64,000 nucleotides of DNA from Enterobacter mori (GCF_025244905.1 NZ_CP104285.1:3658001-3722000), one strand, 5' to 3'. Shown: positions 43,049-54,227, counted from the first letter of the stretch. Numbers and translations: made by a program. Notes: generated from the letters alone by a model not told the origin.

Positions 43049-44416
43049 ATGATTAGCGTATTCGATATTTTCAAAATCGGTATTGGTCCTTCCAGCTCTC
43101 ACACCGTCGGACCAATGAAAGCCGGTAAACAATTCACGGATGACTTGATTGCACGCGGCATCTTGCACGACATCACCCGCGTGGTCGTCGATGTATACGG
43201 TTCCCTTTCCCTGACGGGTAAAGGCCACCATACCGATATCGCCATTATTATGGGCCTGGCGGGTAACCTGCCGGATACCGTTGATATTGACGCGATCCCT
43301 GGCTTCATCCAGGACGTAAACACCCACGGTCGTTTGCTGCTGGCGAACGGCGAGCACGAAGTTGAGTTCCCGGTTGATCACTGCATGAATTTCCATGCGG
43401 ACAACCTGTCGCTGCACGAAAACGGCATGCGCATTACCGCGCTGGCTGGCGACAAAGCGGTGTACAGCCAGACGTATTACTCTATCGGTGGCGGTTTTAT
43501 TGTCGACGAAGACCATTTTGGTCAAACCAACAATTCTGCTGTTGACGTGCCCTACCCCTACAAAAACGCGGCGGATTTGCAGCGTCACTGCCAGGAGACG
43601 GGCCTGTCCCTTTCCGGCCTGATGATGAAAAACGAACTGGCGCTGCATAGCAAAGAAGAGCTGGAACAGCACTTTGCAAACGTTTGGGACGTGATGCGCG
43701 GCGGTATCGAGCGCGGGATCACCACGGAAGGCGTTCTGCCGGGCAAGCTGCGCGTACCGCGCCGTGCGGCAGCGCTGCGCCGTATGCTGGTGAGTACCGA
43801 CAAAACCACGACTGACCCGATGGCAGTGGTGGACTGGATCAACATGTTCGCGCTGGCGGTAAACGAAGAGAACGCCGCGGGCGGCCGTGTTGTTACCGCA
43901 CCAACCAACGGTGCGTGCGGTATCGTTCCGGCGGTGCTGGCGTACTACGACAAGTTTATCCGCGAAGTGAATGCTAACTCTCTTGCGCGCTATCTGCTGG
44001 TCACCAGCGCGATTGGCTCACTGTACAAAATGAACGCCTCTATTTCCGGGGCGGAAGTGGGCTGTCAGGGTGAAGTTGGCGTAGCCTGCTCCATGGCGGC
44101 GGCGGGTCTGGCTGAGCTGCTTGGCGCAAGCCCGGCGCAGGTGTGCATTGCGGCAGAAATCGGTATGGAACATAACCTGGGGCTGACCTGTGACCCGGTT
44201 GCCGGACAGGTTCAGGTACCGTGCATCGAACGAAACGCGATTGCCTCCGTGAAGGCGGTGAACGCGGCACGTATGGCGCTGCGCCGCACCAGCGAACCGC
44301 GCGTCTGTCTCGATAAAGTTATCGAAACCATGTACGAAACCGGTAAAGATATGAACGCCAAATACCGCGAGACCTCCCGCGGTGGCCTGGCGATGAAGAT
44401 CGTGACCTGCGATTAA
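43049..44416 (+). CDS. sdaB: L-serine dehydratase (iron-sulfur)
   Basis: SdaB deaminates L-serine to pyruvate and ammonia with an oxygen-labile [4Fe-4S] cluster. It is 455 residues: beta domain (opening with MISVFDIFKIGIGPSSSHTVGP) and alpha domain with the cluster Cys in TNGACGI, AEVGCQGEVG and GLTCDPVAG. It lies in an sdaC-sdaB unit and ends at a terminator. Confidence 0.97.
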   Translation: MISVFDIFKIGIGPSSSHTVGPMKAGKQFTDDLIARGILHDITRVVVDVYGSLSLTGKGHHTDIAIIMGLAGNLPDTVDIDAIPGFIQDVNTHGRLLLANGEHEVEFPVDHCMNFHADNLSLHENGMRITALAGDKAVYSQTYYSIGGGFIVDEDHFGQTNNSAVDVPYPYKNAADLQRHCQETGLSLSGLMMKNELALHSKEELEQHFANVWDVMRGGIERGITTEGVLPGKLRVPRRAAALRRMLVSTDKTTTDPMAVVDWINMFALAVNEENAAGGRVVTAPTNGACGIVPAVLAYYDKFIREVNANSLARYLLVTSAIGSLYKMNASISGAEVGCQGEVGVACSMAAAGLAELLGASPAQVCIAAEIGMEHNLGLTCDPVAGQVQVPCIERNAIASVKAVNAARMALRRTSEPRVCLDKVIETMYETGKDMNAKYRETSRGGLAMKIVTCD

Positions 44417-44425
44417 GCCTCTCAG

Positions 44426-44455
44426 GAAGCCTCGTTTTGCGAGGCTTCTTCCTGT
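44426..44455 (+). terminator. sdaB terminator
   Basis: The stem GAAGCCTCG and CGAGGCTTC with a 5-base loop is followed by a pyrimidine-rich TTCCTGTTTT tail. Confidence 0.85.
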
Positions 44456-44528
44456 TTTCCCCACCATTCATAGTTTCATGCTGCTGACAGTGTTACCCTT
44501 CACGCATTAGATAGAAGGGAGATTATCT

Positions 44529-45284
44529 GTGGCCGTTCATTTACTTATCGTCGATGCACTCAACCTGATTCGCCGTATCCACGCGGTACAGGGCACGCCC
44601 TGTAAGGACACCTGCCTGCACGCGCTGGAACAGCTTATCCGCCACAGTGACCCCACCCACGTGGTCGCGGTATTTGATGACGAAGCCCGCAACACGGGCT
44701 GGCGACACCAGCGTCTGCCTGACTACAAAGCCGGACGCGCACCGATGCCGGACGATCTTCATGCAGAGTTACCTATGATACGCGCGGCATTTGAACAGCG
44801 CGGCGTTCCCTGCTGGGGCGCACAGGGAAATGAAGCCGACGATCTCGCGGCTACCCTGGCCGTAAAGGTCGCGAGCGCCGGGCATCAGGCCACTATCGTT
44901 TCAACTGACAAAGGCTACTGTCAGCTGCTCTCGCCGACTGTACGCATTCGTGACTATTTTCAAAAGCGCTGGTTGGACGCGCCGTTTATTGCCAGCGAGT
45001 TCGGCGTCTCGCCTGAGCAACTGCCGGATTACTGGGGGCTTGCAGGCATCAGCAGTTCTAAGGTTCCGGGTGTTGCCGGTATTGGGCCGAAGAGTGCCGC
45101 GCAGTTGCTGACGGATTTTCAAAGTCTGGAAGGGATTTACGCCCGTCTGGACGAGGTGCCAGAAAAATGGCGCAAGAAGCTGGAGGCGCATAAAGAGATG
45201 GCGTTTATCTGCCGGGAAATCGCAACGCTCCAGACGGATTTACAGCTGGACGGGAATTTACAGCAGTTGCGTTTAGAACGTTAA
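44529..45284 (+). CDS. xni: Flap endonuclease Xni (ExoIX)
   Basis: Xni is a structure-specific flap endonuclease related to the 5' nuclease domain of DNA polymerase I. It is 251 residues. Acidic metal ligands are seen in [19 protein letters not shown] and GNEADDLAA; the H3TH region has [16 protein letters not shown]. The family keeps only part of the PolI metal-site set. It starts with the GTG at 44529 (GTGGCCGTTC); AGAAGGGAG precedes it. Confidence 0.95.
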   Translation: MAVHLLIVDALNLIRRIHAVQGTPCKDTCLHALEQLIRHSDPTHVVAVFDDEARNTGWRHQRLPDYKAGRAPMPDDLHAELPMIRAAFEQRGVPCWGAQGNEADDLAATLAVKVASAGHQATIVSTDKGYCQLLSPTVRIRDYFQKRWLDAPFIASEFGVSPEQLPDYWGLAGISSSKVPGVAGIGPKSAAQLLTDFQSLEGIYARLDEVPEKWRKKLEAHKEMAFICREIATLQTDLQLDGNLQQLRLER

Positions 45285-45300
45285 AACGACGACTCGGTTT

Positions 45301-45334
45301 TGTAGGCCCGGTAAGCGCAGCGCCACCGGGCAAA
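45301..45334. repeat. REP element between xni and rlmM
   Basis: One REP unit, TGTAGGCCCGGTAAGCG...GCCACCGGGCA, between the convergent xni and rlmM stops. Confidence 0.85.
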
Positions 45335-45346
45335 ACAAAGCACGCA

Positions 45347-46447
45347 CTATCGCTCGTCGCGACGCCCCCCCACGGCCGCCCACCAGCGACGAATATGCAC
45401 CGTCACCTCTTCGCGGTCGTGATACAGCTGACGCGCCTGGATCTCCACGTTAATACCGTGTTCGTCCAGTTGCTCCTGAATGTAGGCCAGGTTCTGCGAC
45501 ACTTCCTCATAGCGCTTTTTCATCGGCAGCTTGAGGTTGAAAATGGTCTCACGACACCAGCCGTTCACCAGCCAGGAGGCCATGAGCGCGGCCACTTTCG
45601 CCGGTTTCTCAACCATGTCACACACCATCCAGGAGATGTTGTTGCGGGTTGGACGGTAGCGGAAACCATCTTCCCGCAGCCAGGTGACCTGTCCGGTATC
45701 CATCAGGCTTTGCGCCATTGGGCCGTTATCAACGGACGATACCCACATGTTGCGTTTCACCAGCTGATAGGTCCAGCCGCCCGGACACGCGCCCAGGTCG
45801 ACGGCGTACATGCCGTTTGCCAGACGCTCATCCCACTCATCCGCCGGGATAAAGACGTGGAACGCCTCTTCCAGCTTGAGCGTGGAACGGCTTGGCGCAT
45901 CGGACGGGAAGCGCAAACGCGGGATGCCCATAAAGAAGGGCGAGTTGTTGGTGGTATAGGAATAGCCGGTATAGCAGCAGCCAGGGGCGATAAAGAAGAT
46001 ATGCACCACCGGACGCTTCGGCGTTTCGTAGTTCGTCAGCACGCCCGCATCACGCAGCGCCGCGCGCAGCGGCACGGTAAATTTGCGGCAGAACTTCATC
46101 AGCTCTTTGCTTTCGTTGGTGTCAGCAACCTCAACGCGCAGATCGCCGCCCTTCTCCACCACGCCCTGCAGCATGCCGACAATCGGCGTAATGCGGTCTT
46201 CCGGCGGCAGATCTTTCAGCAGCTCGCCCGCGACAAACATCTGACGCGCGAAGATCAGCGAGCTAAACGGCAGCTCGCGTGCCAGCTTGTCTGCGTCTTC
46301 TGGCTGATAGCACTCGAATATCACATAACCCGCGTTCTCTTTTACGCGGGCAAAACCGAAGACTTCGCGCTTCGCGGCTTTATCCGTAATTTCCGCGGCG
46401 CACTCTTTCTCAAACCCCGGGCGACAATATAAAACAACCTTATTCAT
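45347..46447 (-). CDS. rlmM: 23S rRNA (cytidine(2498)-2'-O)-methyltransferase
   Basis: RlmM methylates the 2'-OH of C2498 in 23S rRNA. I start at 46447 ([15 protein letters not shown], 366 residues, E. coli length) instead of two codons upstream. An N-terminal THUMP-like domain is followed by a Rossmann domain with [14 protein letters not shown] (SAM site) and the K-D-K-E-type residues of RrmJ-like enzymes. The start overlaps the ygdD stop by 8 bases. Confidence 0.96.
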   Translation of the reverse strand: MNKVVLYCRPGFEKECAAEITDKAAKREVFGFARVKENAGYVIFECYQPEDADKLARELPFSSLIFARQMFVAGELLKDLPPEDRITPIVGMLQGVVEKGGDLRVEVADTNESKELMKFCRKFTVPLRAALRDAGVLTNYETPKRPVVHIFFIAPGCCYTGYSYTTNNSPFFMGIPRLRFPSDAPSRSTLKLEEAFHVFIPADEWDERLANGMYAVDLGACPGGWTYQLVKRNMWVSSVDNGPMAQSLMDTGQVTWLREDGFRYRPTRNNISWMVCDMVEKPAKVAALMASWLVNGWCRETIFNLKLPMKKRYEEVSQNLAYIQEQLDEHGINVEIQARQLYHDREEVTVHIRRWWAAVGGRRDER

Positions 46448-46835
46448 GAACAACGCCCTTGCGTTTCAGACGGATGGCTCCGATGAACATTAATACCCAA
46501 CCCGCCAGGAAGCTAAAGCCGCCGACAGGTGTAACAAACGCCCACAGGCGCAAATGCGAGAGCGCAAGGCAGTACAGGCTACCGCTGAACAACACGGTAC
46601 CCAGCGCCATAAATACGCTACTCCAGTAAAACCAGATGCTGATGCGGCGCTGCATTGCCACCGCCAGCCCAAAGATTGCCAGGGTGTGAAACGCCTGATA
46701 TTCAAGGCCGGTCTGGATCCAGCCCATCTCTACCACCCCTAACGTTTTGCTTAACACATGCGCGCCAAAAGCACCCAGTGCCACAAAAATAAAGCCACTC
46801 ACCGCGGCAAAAATCAGCATGAATCGGCTGGTCAT
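46440..46835 (-). CDS. ygdD: DUF423 family inner-membrane protein YgdD
   Basis: A 131-residue membrane protein of unknown function with four likely transmembrane segments (about 5-25, 45-62, 70-92, 98-120). The N-terminus [15 protein letters not shown] carries the conserved GAFGAH of DUF423. Operon with rlmM (overlapping) and downstream of gcvA by 39 bases. Confidence 0.93.
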   Translation of the reverse strand: MTSRFMLIFAAVSGFIFVALGAFGAHVLSKTLGVVEMGWIQTGLEYQAFHTLAIFGLAVAMQRRISIWFYWSSVFMALGTVLFSGSLYCLALSHLRLWAFVTPVGGFSFLAGWVLMFIGAIRLKRKGVVHE

Positions 46836-46874
46836 GTTTCAGTCCTAAAGTGATGCGTGCACAGCACACAAAAG

Positions 46875-47792
46875 TTATTGTTCATACCTGAAGCGGAATT
46901 TTTCTTGCTCGTTTGCCGCTTTAGACAGGATCCACTGTCGGAAAGCGGCTATTTTACCCAGTTCTGCCTGACTGTCATGACAAACCAGATAAAACGCATT
47001 CTTGCTGACCAGAACATCATTAAACGGGCAGACCAGACGGCCAGCCTCAATTTCAGACTGTGCCATCACGTTGTTCGCCAACGCGACGCCCTGCCCGTGA
47101 ATAGCAGCCTGTAACACCATCGCGCTGTGGCTAAAAATGGGTCCCTGCTGCACATTTATATGGTTAAGACCTAATTGGCGGGTATAAGTTTGCCAGTCAC
47201 GGCGAGAAGCATCATGCAAAAGCGTATGTTGCGCCAAATCAGCGGGTGTTTTCAGCGCCTTGTCGCCTGTCAGCAGCAGCGGCGAACAAACAGGGAGCAG
47301 ATATTCTGCGTATAATTTTTCAACACGCAAGCCCGGCCAGTTGCCACGACCATAAAAAATGGCGACATCCACATCGTCAGCCAGTTTGTCTTCCTGACGA
47401 TCCACGGCCTGGATTCGAACGTCAATTCCCGGATAAGCTGAGTTAAAGCTTGAGAGTCTTGGCACCAGCCACTGAATGGCAAAACTGGGCAATAAACTGA
47501 CCGTCAGCGCGCCTTTGGCACTCCTGGCCTGCAGTTTCCGAGTGGCTTCCGTCAGTTGGGAAAAAATCTCTTTAATATCCTGAAAATAGCTCTGACCTTC
47601 TTCAGTCAGAAGCAAGGAGCGGTTGCGTCGACGGAACAGCTTAAGCCCCAGAAAATCCTCCAGGGACTTGATTTGATGACTTACTGCGGCCTGAGTCACA
47701 AAAAGCTCATCTGCTGCGCGGGTGAAACTCAGATGACGTGCTGCTGCATCAAAAACACGTAATGCATTAAGAGGTGGCAATCGCTTCGACAT
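46875..47792 (-). CDS. gcvA: LysR-type glycine cleavage regulator GcvA
   Basis: GcvA activates the gcvTHP operon with glycine, represses it with purines through GcvR, and activates the small RNA GcvB. The 305-residue protein has the N-terminal winged helix (PPLNALRVFDAAARHLSF to LFRRRNRSLLLT) and a substrate-binding C-domain. Divergent from gcvB with 128 bases between them, where GcvA is known to bind in E. coli. Confidence 0.97.
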   Translation of the reverse strand: MSKRLPPLNALRVFDAAARHLSFTRAADELFVTQAAVSHQIKSLEDFLGLKLFRRRNRSLLLTEEGQSYFQDIKEIFSQLTEATRKLQARSAKGALTVSLLPSFAIQWLVPRLSSFNSAYPGIDVRIQAVDRQEDKLADDVDVAIFYGRGNWPGLRVEKLYAEYLLPVCSPLLLTGDKALKTPADLAQHTLLHDASRRDWQTYTRQLGLNHINVQQGPIFSHSAMVLQAAIHGQGVALANNVMAQSEIEAGRLVCPFNDVLVSKNAFYLVCHDSQAELGKIAAFRQWILSKAANEQEKFRFRYEQ

Positions 47793-47885
47793 GGTTATCT
47801 GGCTTAGATGTTAACAAGATTTAACATATAGGAAACAACGTTTAACCTATTAGTTTTTTTTATCTGAGCCATTATAATTTGTCCG

Positions 47886-47914
47886 TTGAGGAACTACCAG
47901 CAAATACCTATAGT
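47886..47914 (+). promoter_or_regulatory. gcvB sigma-70 promoter
   Basis: A -35 box TTGAGG (47886-47891), a 17-base spacer and a -10 box TATAGT (47909-47914) put the start 7 bases further, at 47921, the conserved GcvB 5' end. Confidence 0.8.
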
Positions 47915-47920
47915 GGCGGC

Positions 47921-48127
47921 ACTTCCTGAGCCGGAACGAAAAGTTTTTTTGGAATGCGTGTTCTGAAGGGCTTTTGGCTTACGGTTGTGATGTTGTGTTG
48001 TTGTGTTTGCAATTGGTCTGCGATTCAGACCACGGTAGCAACGCTACCAATTTTTCACTTCCTGTACATTTACCCTGTCTGTCCATAGTGATTAATGTAG
48101 CACCGCCAACTTGCGGTGCTTTTTTTT
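47921..48127 (+). ncRNA. gcvB: GcvB small RNA
   Basis: GcvB is an Hfq-dependent antisense RNA of about 207 nt that represses many amino acid and peptide transporter mRNAs. The 5' end ACTTCCTGAGCCGG is conserved, and the G/U-rich seed R1 (within GTTGTGATGTTGTGTTG, about 47984-48005) is intact, as is the GTCTGCGATTCAGAC stem. It ends at a terminator (GCACCGC, GCGGTGC, then eight T). Divergent from gcvA. Confidence 0.97.
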
Positions 48128-48141
48128 CGCTTATCTTGCTG

Positions 48142-48369
48142 TTAATGCTCGATTTCTTTCATCTCTTTCACATCACTGCGATTGATTTGCTGTTTGTTCC
48201 CGTTTGCATCTTTATACGAAATCATCCCAGTATCATTATCGGTAGACGGTTTCCCTTCCGAAACGATAGATCGACCATCGTTGGTATGCATCACGTAGTT
48301 ATTACCGGAACAAGCGCTCAGGGCAAAAGTAAACACACAGGCTGAGATGATTGCGGCTGTCTTTTTCAT
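48142..48369 (-). CDS. ygdI: YgdI family lipoprotein (DUF903)
   Basis: A 75-residue predicted lipoprotein: signal peptide with lipobox LSAC, lipidated Cys at residue 20, then a mature part of about 55 residues of the YgdI/YgdR type (YVMHTNDGRSIVSEGKP). Function unknown. It converges on gcvB, with only about 14 bases between the ends. The ATG is preceded by AGGAGAAT. Confidence 0.93.
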   Translation of the reverse strand: MKKTAAIISACVFTFALSACSGNNYVMHTNDGRSIVSEGKPSTDNDTGMISYKDANGNKQQINRSDVKEMKEIEH

Positions 48370-48561
48370 GATTATTCTCCTTTAGCAATTAATGCTATTC
48401 AAACCTCGATTTATAACAGGCTAAAACATCCACCTAACACTATTTAGCATAACCTGCTTTTCCGAGGTCGCCAGGATATGCAGACAAATCTTATAGATAC
48501 CAACCTCCTTGCCCTGCCGATGAAATTGCGCGACGATCGCTCTATCGACATGAGGAATTCC

Positions 48562-49767
48562 ATGAACGCTTTCAGTCCTGCGCACTTTCGCGCACAGTTT
48601 CCGGCGCTGGCCGATGCCGGTATTTACCTTGATAGCGCTGCCACGGCCCTGAAGCCTCAGGCGGTCATTGAAGCAACGCAGCAATTCTACAGCCTGAGTG
48701 CAGGCAATGTGCATCGCAGCCAGTTCGCTGAAGCGCAGCGTCTTACTGCGCGCTATGAGGCCGCTCGCGATCGGGTCGCACGGCTGATTAATGCCGAAAG
48801 CGGGAAAAATATCGTCTGGACGCGCGGCACCACCGAGGCCATCAATATGGTGGCCCAGTGCTACGCACGTCCACGGCTTCAGCCGGGCGATGAAATCATC
48901 GTCAGTGAGGCTGAACATCATGCCAACCTGGTGCCGTGGCTGATGGTGGCAGAGCAAACGGGCGCGCGAATGGTGAAGCTCCCGCTGGGTGCCGATTTAC
49001 TGCCGGACGTGGCGCGTTTACCTGAGCTGATCACCCCCCGCAGCCGGATTCTGGCACTGGGGCAGATGTCTAACGTTACCGGTGGCTGTCCAGATCTGGC
49101 TAAAGCCGTTGCGATCGCCCATGCCAGCAATATGGTGGTGATGGTCGACGGCGCGCAGGGCGTGGTGCATTTTCCGGCGGATGTGCAAACGCTGGATATT
49201 GATTTCTATGCCTTCTCAGGGCACAAGCTGTACGGGCCAACCGGCATCGGAGCCTTGTACGGCAAGCCTGAACTGCTGGCGCAAATGACGCCATGGCTCG
49301 GCGGCGGAAAGATGATCGCCGAAGTCACCTTCGACGGCTTTAAAACCCAGGAGGTGCCTTACCGTCTGGAAGCCGGTACGCCGAACGTGGCGGGCGTGAT
49401 TGGCTTAAGCGCGGCGCTTGAGTGGCTGGAAGAAACGGACGTGGCTCAGGCTGAAAGCTGGAGCCGGGGTCTGGCTACGCTTGCAGAAGAAGAGCTTAAA
49501 AAACGCCCCGGCTTCCGCTCGTTCCGCGTGCAGGATTCCAGCCTGCTCGCCTTTGATTTTGCAGGCGTGCATCACAGTGATATGGTCACGCTGCTGGCGG
49601 AATATGGCATTGCCCTGCGCGCCGGACAGCACTGTGCTCAGCCGCTGCTGGCGGCGCTTGGCGTTAGCGGTACGCTACGTGCTTCCTTCGCGCCTTATAA
49701 CACACAAAGCGATGTTGACGCGCTGGTAGCCGCCGTTGACCGCGCCCTTGAACTACTGGTGGATTAA
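48562..49767 (+). CDS. csdA: Cysteine desulfurase CsdA
   Basis: CsdA is a PLP enzyme that takes sulfur from cysteine or cysteine sulfinate and passes it to CsdE. I start at 48562 ([13 protein letters not shown], 401 residues), preceded by TGAGGA; the frame extends to 48478 but is not conserved. The PLP Lys is in [10 protein letters not shown] (about residue 222) and the persulfide Cys is C358 in [11 protein letters not shown]. The stop overlaps the csdE start by one base. Confidence 0.97.
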   Translation: MNAFSPAHFRAQFPALADAGIYLDSAATALKPQAVIEATQQFYSLSAGNVHRSQFAEAQRLTARYEAARDRVARLINAESGKNIVWTRGTTEAINMVAQCYARPRLQPGDEIIVSEAEHHANLVPWLMVAEQTGARMVKLPLGADLLPDVARLPELITPRSRILALGQMSNVTGGCPDLAKAVAIAHASNMVVMVDGAQGVVHFPADVQTLDIDFYAFSGHKLYGPTGIGALYGKPELLAQMTPWLGGGKMIAEVTFDGFKTQEVPYRLEAGTPNVAGVIGLSAALEWLEETDVAQAESWSRGLATLAEEELKKRPGFRSFRVQDSSLLAFDFAGVHHSDMVTLLAEYGIALRAGQHCAQPLLAALGVSGTLRASFAPYNTQSDVDALVAAVDRALELLVD

Positions 49768-50213
49768 TGACGAGTTCCTCTCTGGCCGGGCATCCGTTCG
49801 GCACCGCGATCACCGAAGAGACGTTAAAACAGACCTTCGCCCCGCTTGCACAGTGGGAAGATAAATATCGCCAGCTGATCCTGCTGGGTAAACAGCTCCC
49901 GGCTCTTTCAGACGATCTCAAAGCGCAGGCGAGAGAGATTGCAGGCTGTGAAAACCGCGTCTGGCTGGGGTATAGCGTCTCCGGCGAGAAGCTGCACTTC
50001 TTTGGCGACAGCGAAGGCCGTATCGTCAGAGGGCTGCTGGCGGTGCTGTTAACTGCCGTGGAAGGGAAAAGCGCGGCGGAATTGCTGGCACATTCGCCGC
50101 TGGCGTTATTTGATGAGCTTGGGCTGCGCGCGCAGCTCAGCGCCTCTCGCGGTCAGGGGTTGATCGCGCTCAGCGACGCGGTACTGGACGCAGCGCGTCA
50201 GGCTCAGGCCTGA
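49767..50213 (+). CDS. csdE: Sulfur acceptor CsdE
   Basis: CsdE accepts persulfide sulfur from CsdA (SufE-like). The protein is 148 residues, with the acceptor Cys at C61 in [10 protein letters not shown]. The CsdA-CsdE pair supports TcdA (CsdL), encoded convergently just downstream; the two stop regions overlap by 10 bases. Confidence 0.96.
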   Translation: MTSSSLAGHPFGTAITEETLKQTFAPLAQWEDKYRQLILLGKQLPALSDDLKAQAREIAGCENRVWLGYSVSGEKLHFFGDSEGRIVRGLLAVLLTAVEGKSAAELLAHSPLALFDELGLRAQLSASRGQGLIALSDAVLDAARQAQA

Positions 50214-51010
50214 CGTTCCGCCTTCGCCATCATCTTCTTCAGGGCGTGTGAGACCGCCACAAAGCCAAAGGAGGCGGTCACCATGGTGGCCGCACCAAAG
50301 CCGGAGGCGCAATCCATTCGTTTTGGCCCTTCCGCCGTACTCTTCATCGCACAGACTGACCCATCAGCCTGGGGATAAACCAGCGCTTCAGTTGAGAACA
50401 CACAGTCAACGCCCAGCTTGCCTTTGCTGTTCTTCACCACGTTGAAGTCGCTTTTCAGGCGTTCGCGCAGCTTGGCGGCCAGCGGGTCCTGAATGGTTTT
50501 CGCCAGATCGGCCACCTGGATCTGCGTCGGATCGATTTGCCCGCCCGCCCCGCCCGTCGTGACCAGCGGCACCTTGTAGCGACGGCAGTATGCGATCAGC
50601 GCCGCTTTTGGCCGCACGCTGTCGATGGCGTCAATCACGTAGCTGTAGCCTTTGCTCATGTACTCCGCGACGTTATCTGCCGTCACAAAGTCGTCGATCA
50701 CCGTCACGCGGCACTCGGGGTTGATGAGACGAATACGCTCCGCCATCACCTCAGACTTCGCCAGCCCGACGTTATCACGCAGGGCGTGAATTTGACGGTT
50801 GGTGTTGGTCACGCAAACGTCATCCATGTCAATCAGCGTGATTGCGCCAATACCGGTTCTCGCCAGCGCTTCTGCCGCCCACGACCCTACACCACCAATG
50901 CCCACGACGCAGACATGCGCATCCGCAAACAGCTGCAGGGCTTTTTCACCATATAAACGTGCCGTACCGCCAAAACGCTGGCGCCAGGCGTCGCTGATTA
51001 CCACAGACAT
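50204..51010 (-). CDS. tcdA: tRNA threonylcarbamoyladenosine dehydratase
   Basis: TcdA (CsdL, YgdL) is an E1/ThiF-like ATP-dependent enzyme that cyclises t6A37 to ct6A in tRNAs reading ANN codons. It is 268 residues with the nucleotide loop [15 protein letters not shown] (about 37-51) and the E1-type ATP residues in [15 protein letters not shown]. Convergent with csdE. Confidence 0.96.
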   Translation of the reverse strand: MSVVISDAWRQRFGGTARLYGEKALQLFADAHVCVVGIGGVGSWAAEALARTGIGAITLIDMDDVCVTNTNRQIHALRDNVGLAKSEVMAERIRLINPECRVTVIDDFVTADNVAEYMSKGYSYVIDAIDSVRPKAALIAYCRRYKVPLVTTGGAGGQIDPTQIQVADLAKTIQDPLAAKLRERLKSDFNVVKNSKGKLGVDCVFSTEALVYPQADGSVCAMKSTAEGPKRMDCASGFGAATMVTASFGFVAVSHALKKMMAKAERQA

Positions 51011-51028
51011 AAAACCTCAGATGTAAAA

Positions 51029-51051
51029 AGGGTGAGGTTTTCCTCACCCTG
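51029..51051 (-). terminator. mltA terminator
   Basis: On the minus strand AGGGTGAGG, an AAAA loop, CCTCACCCT and then TTTTTA form an intrinsic terminator between mltA and tcdA, upstream of the tcdA start. Confidence 0.85.
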
Positions 51052-51085
51052 AACAGTAATCCGTATTGCGCTCAGAATACCACAA

Positions 51086-52183
51086 TCAGCCGCTGAATAC
51101 GTTTCCGGCACCCGGTGCTGCCTTCAGCACCCATACGCGTCCGTAGTGGTTATACCAGCCCGCGCGATGGCCGGCATCCGGGCCAATGCCCTGATAGATG
51201 TCGAAGTGCTGGCCTTTGATTGCGCCGCCGACGTCCAGCGCCACCATCAGGCGTAACTCATACTTGCCGTTGAATTTGCCGTTATTATCCAGCAGAGGAA
51301 CCTCAGCAAGCAGCGTGGTGCCCGCAGGAATAATCGACCGATCTGAGGCGACCGATGCGCGACCAATCAACGGTACCGCACTCGCCCCTTTCACCGGCGC
51401 GAAGTTTTGCGGTTTGAAGAAGACGAACGACGGGTTCTGCTCCAGCAGCTCACGCACTTCGGCTTCGCTGTGTTTCTCGCCCCACTCGCGGATCGCCTGC
51501 ATCGACATATCTTCTTTCTTCACTTCGCCGCGGTCGATCAGCACCTTACCGATGCTGCGATAGGCATGGCCATTTTTGCCGGAATAGCTGAAGAAGTTAA
51601 GCGGCGAACCATCACCGAAATCAATGTACCCGCTGCCCTGAACATCCATGATGAAGTTATCCATCAGCGAGTTGCTGTAGGCCAGGATGTAATTTTCGCT
51701 CAGCGCCCCGGAGTAGATCTCTGCACGAGACGGCAAGCGGCCGCGTTTTGGCGGCATACGGTAGATAGGATACTGGAACTCGCCCTGGCGGGTGTGTCTC
51801 GCCTGAATCACCGGCGTGTAATACCCGGTGAACTGAACGTTGCCGTAGTTATCCGCCCCTTCCATCTGCCAGGCATCAATACCAAACTGGCGCATATTAC
51901 GCGTATCACCGCCCGCACGCAGCCAGTCCTGTACCGCGCTATAGACATTATTCTGTGAGCCATACAGACGCGGTGACGCATTGCGGATCTGGTAGACCTG
52001 CTCGGAGAAATCTCCGGCATTGATCGGTGCGCCGACCGCATCAGGCTGATTAACTAAAGAGAAAGGCTGGGATAACTTCCCGTCTTTATACTGTTGACCG
52101 CGATCGGTCGGTTTGGAAGAACAGGCCGCAAGAATCGCTACCATTGCGCCCGTCATCAGATACTTCGCCCAACGTCCTTTCAT
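51086..52183 (-). CDS. mltA: Membrane-bound lytic murein transglycosylase A
   Basis: MltA is an outer-membrane lipoprotein that cleaves the glycan strands of peptidoglycan into anhydromuropeptides. It is 365 residues: lipobox LAAC with Cys at residue 21, MltA domain, and a C-terminal 3D domain with catalytic Asp (DVGGAIKGQHFDIYQGIG). A Ser after the Cys is consistent with outer-membrane targeting. Confidence 0.96.
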   Translation of the reverse strand: MKGRWAKYLMTGAMVAILAACSSKPTDRGQQYKDGKLSQPFSLVNQPDAVGAPINAGDFSEQVYQIRNASPRLYGSQNNVYSAVQDWLRAGGDTRNMRQFGIDAWQMEGADNYGNVQFTGYYTPVIQARHTRQGEFQYPIYRMPPKRGRLPSRAEIYSGALSENYILAYSNSLMDNFIMDVQGSGYIDFGDGSPLNFFSYSGKNGHAYRSIGKVLIDRGEVKKEDMSMQAIREWGEKHSEAEVRELLEQNPSFVFFKPQNFAPVKGASAVPLIGRASVASDRSIIPAGTTLLAEVPLLDNNGKFNGKYELRLMVALDVGGAIKGQHFDIYQGIGPDAGHRAGWYNHYGRVWVLKAAPGAGNVFSG

Positions 52184-52350
52184 TATATCTCGTCTTTAAG
52201 TTGCCCTTATCCGCGTGATGAAGATAACAAACCACCAGGGCTAATGAAATGCAATCACATGCCCTTTGGCAAATTTTGCGCAAAAAATAGTCCAAACAGT
52301 GCCATGTCGTTCAATTTGCATACAAAATCATGATTTATGTGAAAAAGGGG

Positions 52351-52378
52351 TTGCATCACAAACCTAACCGAGTATAGT
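52351..52378 (+). promoter_or_regulatory. Initiator tRNA operon promoter
   Basis: A -35 box TTGCAT (52351-52356), a 16-base spacer and a -10 box TATAGT (52373-52378) are followed by the GC-containing stretch GCGCATCCACGG, the kind of discriminator seen at stable-RNA promoters under stringent control. Confidence 0.75.
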
Positions 52379-52391
52379 GCGCATCCACGGA

Positions 52392-52468
<77 letters not shown>

Positions 52469-52512
52469 ATTAAAATTTGATGAAGTATCTTCTACGACTG
52501 TAGAAAGACGGA

Positions 52513-52589
<77 letters not shown>

Positions 52590-52633
52590 ATCAAATTTGA
52601 AGAAGTAAGTTTCTACGACTGTAGAAAGACGGA

Positions 52634-52710
<77 letters not shown>

Positions 52711-52728
52711 ACACTTCTAAAACAATAA

Positions 52729-52750
52729 ACACCCTTAAGGGTGTTTTTTT
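52729..52750 (+). terminator. metZWV terminator
   Basis: The stem ACACCCTT and AAGGGTGT is followed by a run of seven T. Confidence 0.92.
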
Positions 52751-52797
52751 GTATCTGTCGTTTGTGAATTTGCCGGGCGAGTACCCGGCCAAAATTT

Positions 52798-54051
52798 CTA
52801 CCCGCGCCGCGCCAGCGTCGCCCCGTCAGAGAAATACGCACGAATCCCTGCCAAAATCGACTCCGCCACTTCCTGCTGGAATTTAGCGGTCTTCAGCTTA
52901 CGCTCTTCTTCCACGTTGCTGATAAATGCGGTTTCGACCAGGATGGATGGAATATCCGGCGCTTTCAGTACCGCAAACCCGGCCTGCTCTACGCTGTTTT
53001 TATGCAGCTTATTGATATTGCCCAGCTTGCCCAACACCGCTTTGCCAAATTTCAGGCTATCGGTGATGGTTAATGATTGCACCATATCGAACATGGTGTG
53101 GTCGACGTAGCGGTCGCCACTCTTGCCCACGCCACCAATTAAGTCCGAGGCGTTCTGCGTATCCGCAAGGTATCTTGCCGCAGTACTGGTCGCCCCTTTG
53201 GTCGAGAGCGCAAAAACCGATGAACCACTCGGTTGGCGACTGGTAAAGGCATCGGCATGGATGGAGACGAACAGATCCGCGCGCTGCTTCTGCGCTTTCG
53301 CCACGCGTACTTTCAGCGGAATAAACACATCCTCATTACGCGTCATGTAGGCGCGCATATTGCCTTCTTTATCAATCAATGCCTTCAGGCGACGGGCGAT
53401 CTGCAGCACCACATCTTTTTCACGAGTGTGATATTTCCCGACGGCACCGGAGTCTTCCCCGCCATGGCCGGGATCGAGCATGATCACAATAGGACGATCT
53501 CGCCCGGCTTTACCCGGCTGTGGGCCGCTTTGCGCGGGCGGAACCTGACGTTCGAGATCGCCTTTGTTGTAATCCTCCAGAAGCGCCAGAAGCGGATCCT
53601 GGATGTCCGTTGCGTTGGCGGGATAAAGATCCATCACCAGACGCTCTTTAAACGTTGCTACCGGCGCAAGCGCAAACAGTTGCGGTTTCACGTTCTGCTT
53701 CAGTTCAAACACCATACGTACCGTCTGCGGATCAAACTGACCAACGCGCGCTGACTTGATAAAAGGATCGTCACCTCGGATCTGCGCTGCCATCCCCTTA
53801 AGCACGGAATTGAGGTTTACACCTTCGAGATCCACGACCACACGTTCAGGATTGCTGAGGGCAAATTGCTTATATTTCAGCACGCGATTGGATTCGACCG
53901 TCACGCGCGTATAGGTCGACGACGGCCAGACGCGCACCGCCACCACCTGGCTTGTGGCAGCAAGACCGACCTGACTGACGCTAAGCAACCACATTGCCCC
54001 GGCCCCTTTTAACAAACGGCGGCGGCTTATTGCTGAATTGGATCCCGACAT
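52798..54051 (-). CDS. amiC: N-acetylmuramoyl-L-alanine amidase AmiC
   Basis: AmiC cuts the peptide from muramic acid in septal peptidoglycan during cell separation, activated by NlpD. I start at 54051 ([16 protein letters not shown], 417 residues). The Tat signal SRRRLLKG is clear. An AMIN domain (about 35-140) targets the septum, and an Amidase_3 domain follows with zinc ligands in [18 protein letters not shown] and the Glu in [10 protein letters not shown]. Confidence 0.97.
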   Translation of the reverse strand: MSGSNSAISRRRLLKGAGAMWLLSVSQVGLAATSQVVAVRVWPSSTYTRVTVESNRVLKYKQFALSNPERVVVDLEGVNLNSVLKGMAAQIRGDDPFIKSARVGQFDPQTVRMVFELKQNVKPQLFALAPVATFKERLVMDLYPANATDIQDPLLALLEDYNKGDLERQVPPAQSGPQPGKAGRDRPIVIMLDPGHGGEDSGAVGKYHTREKDVVLQIARRLKALIDKEGNMRAYMTRNEDVFIPLKVRVAKAQKQRADLFVSIHADAFTSRQPSGSSVFALSTKGATSTAARYLADTQNASDLIGGVGKSGDRYVDHTMFDMVQSLTITDSLKFGKAVLGKLGNINKLHKNSVEQAGFAVLKAPDIPSILVETAFISNVEEERKLKTAKFQQEVAESILAGIRAYFSDGATLARRG

Positions 54052-54227
54052 GCTTCTCCCGAGCAAGAAAACGAACTGATATACAAAATGTCCAGATTGA
54101 CCGAAAACTTTAACGAATGACGCATAAACTGTCATCTATAAAAGGGTAAACAATCATACGTTAACGCACGGATTACTTATTCTTTTCTGTGTGTCGCGGA
54201 AAATTTAGGCTTGCACACGCGGCCATA

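Noticed and set aside
41657..43672. Open frame of 671 codons on the minus strand opposite sdaC and sdaB
   Set aside because: It crosses two conserved genes and their gap. Strong codon bias in sdaC removes stop codons in this antisense frame. The His/Gln/Asp-rich product resembles no known family.
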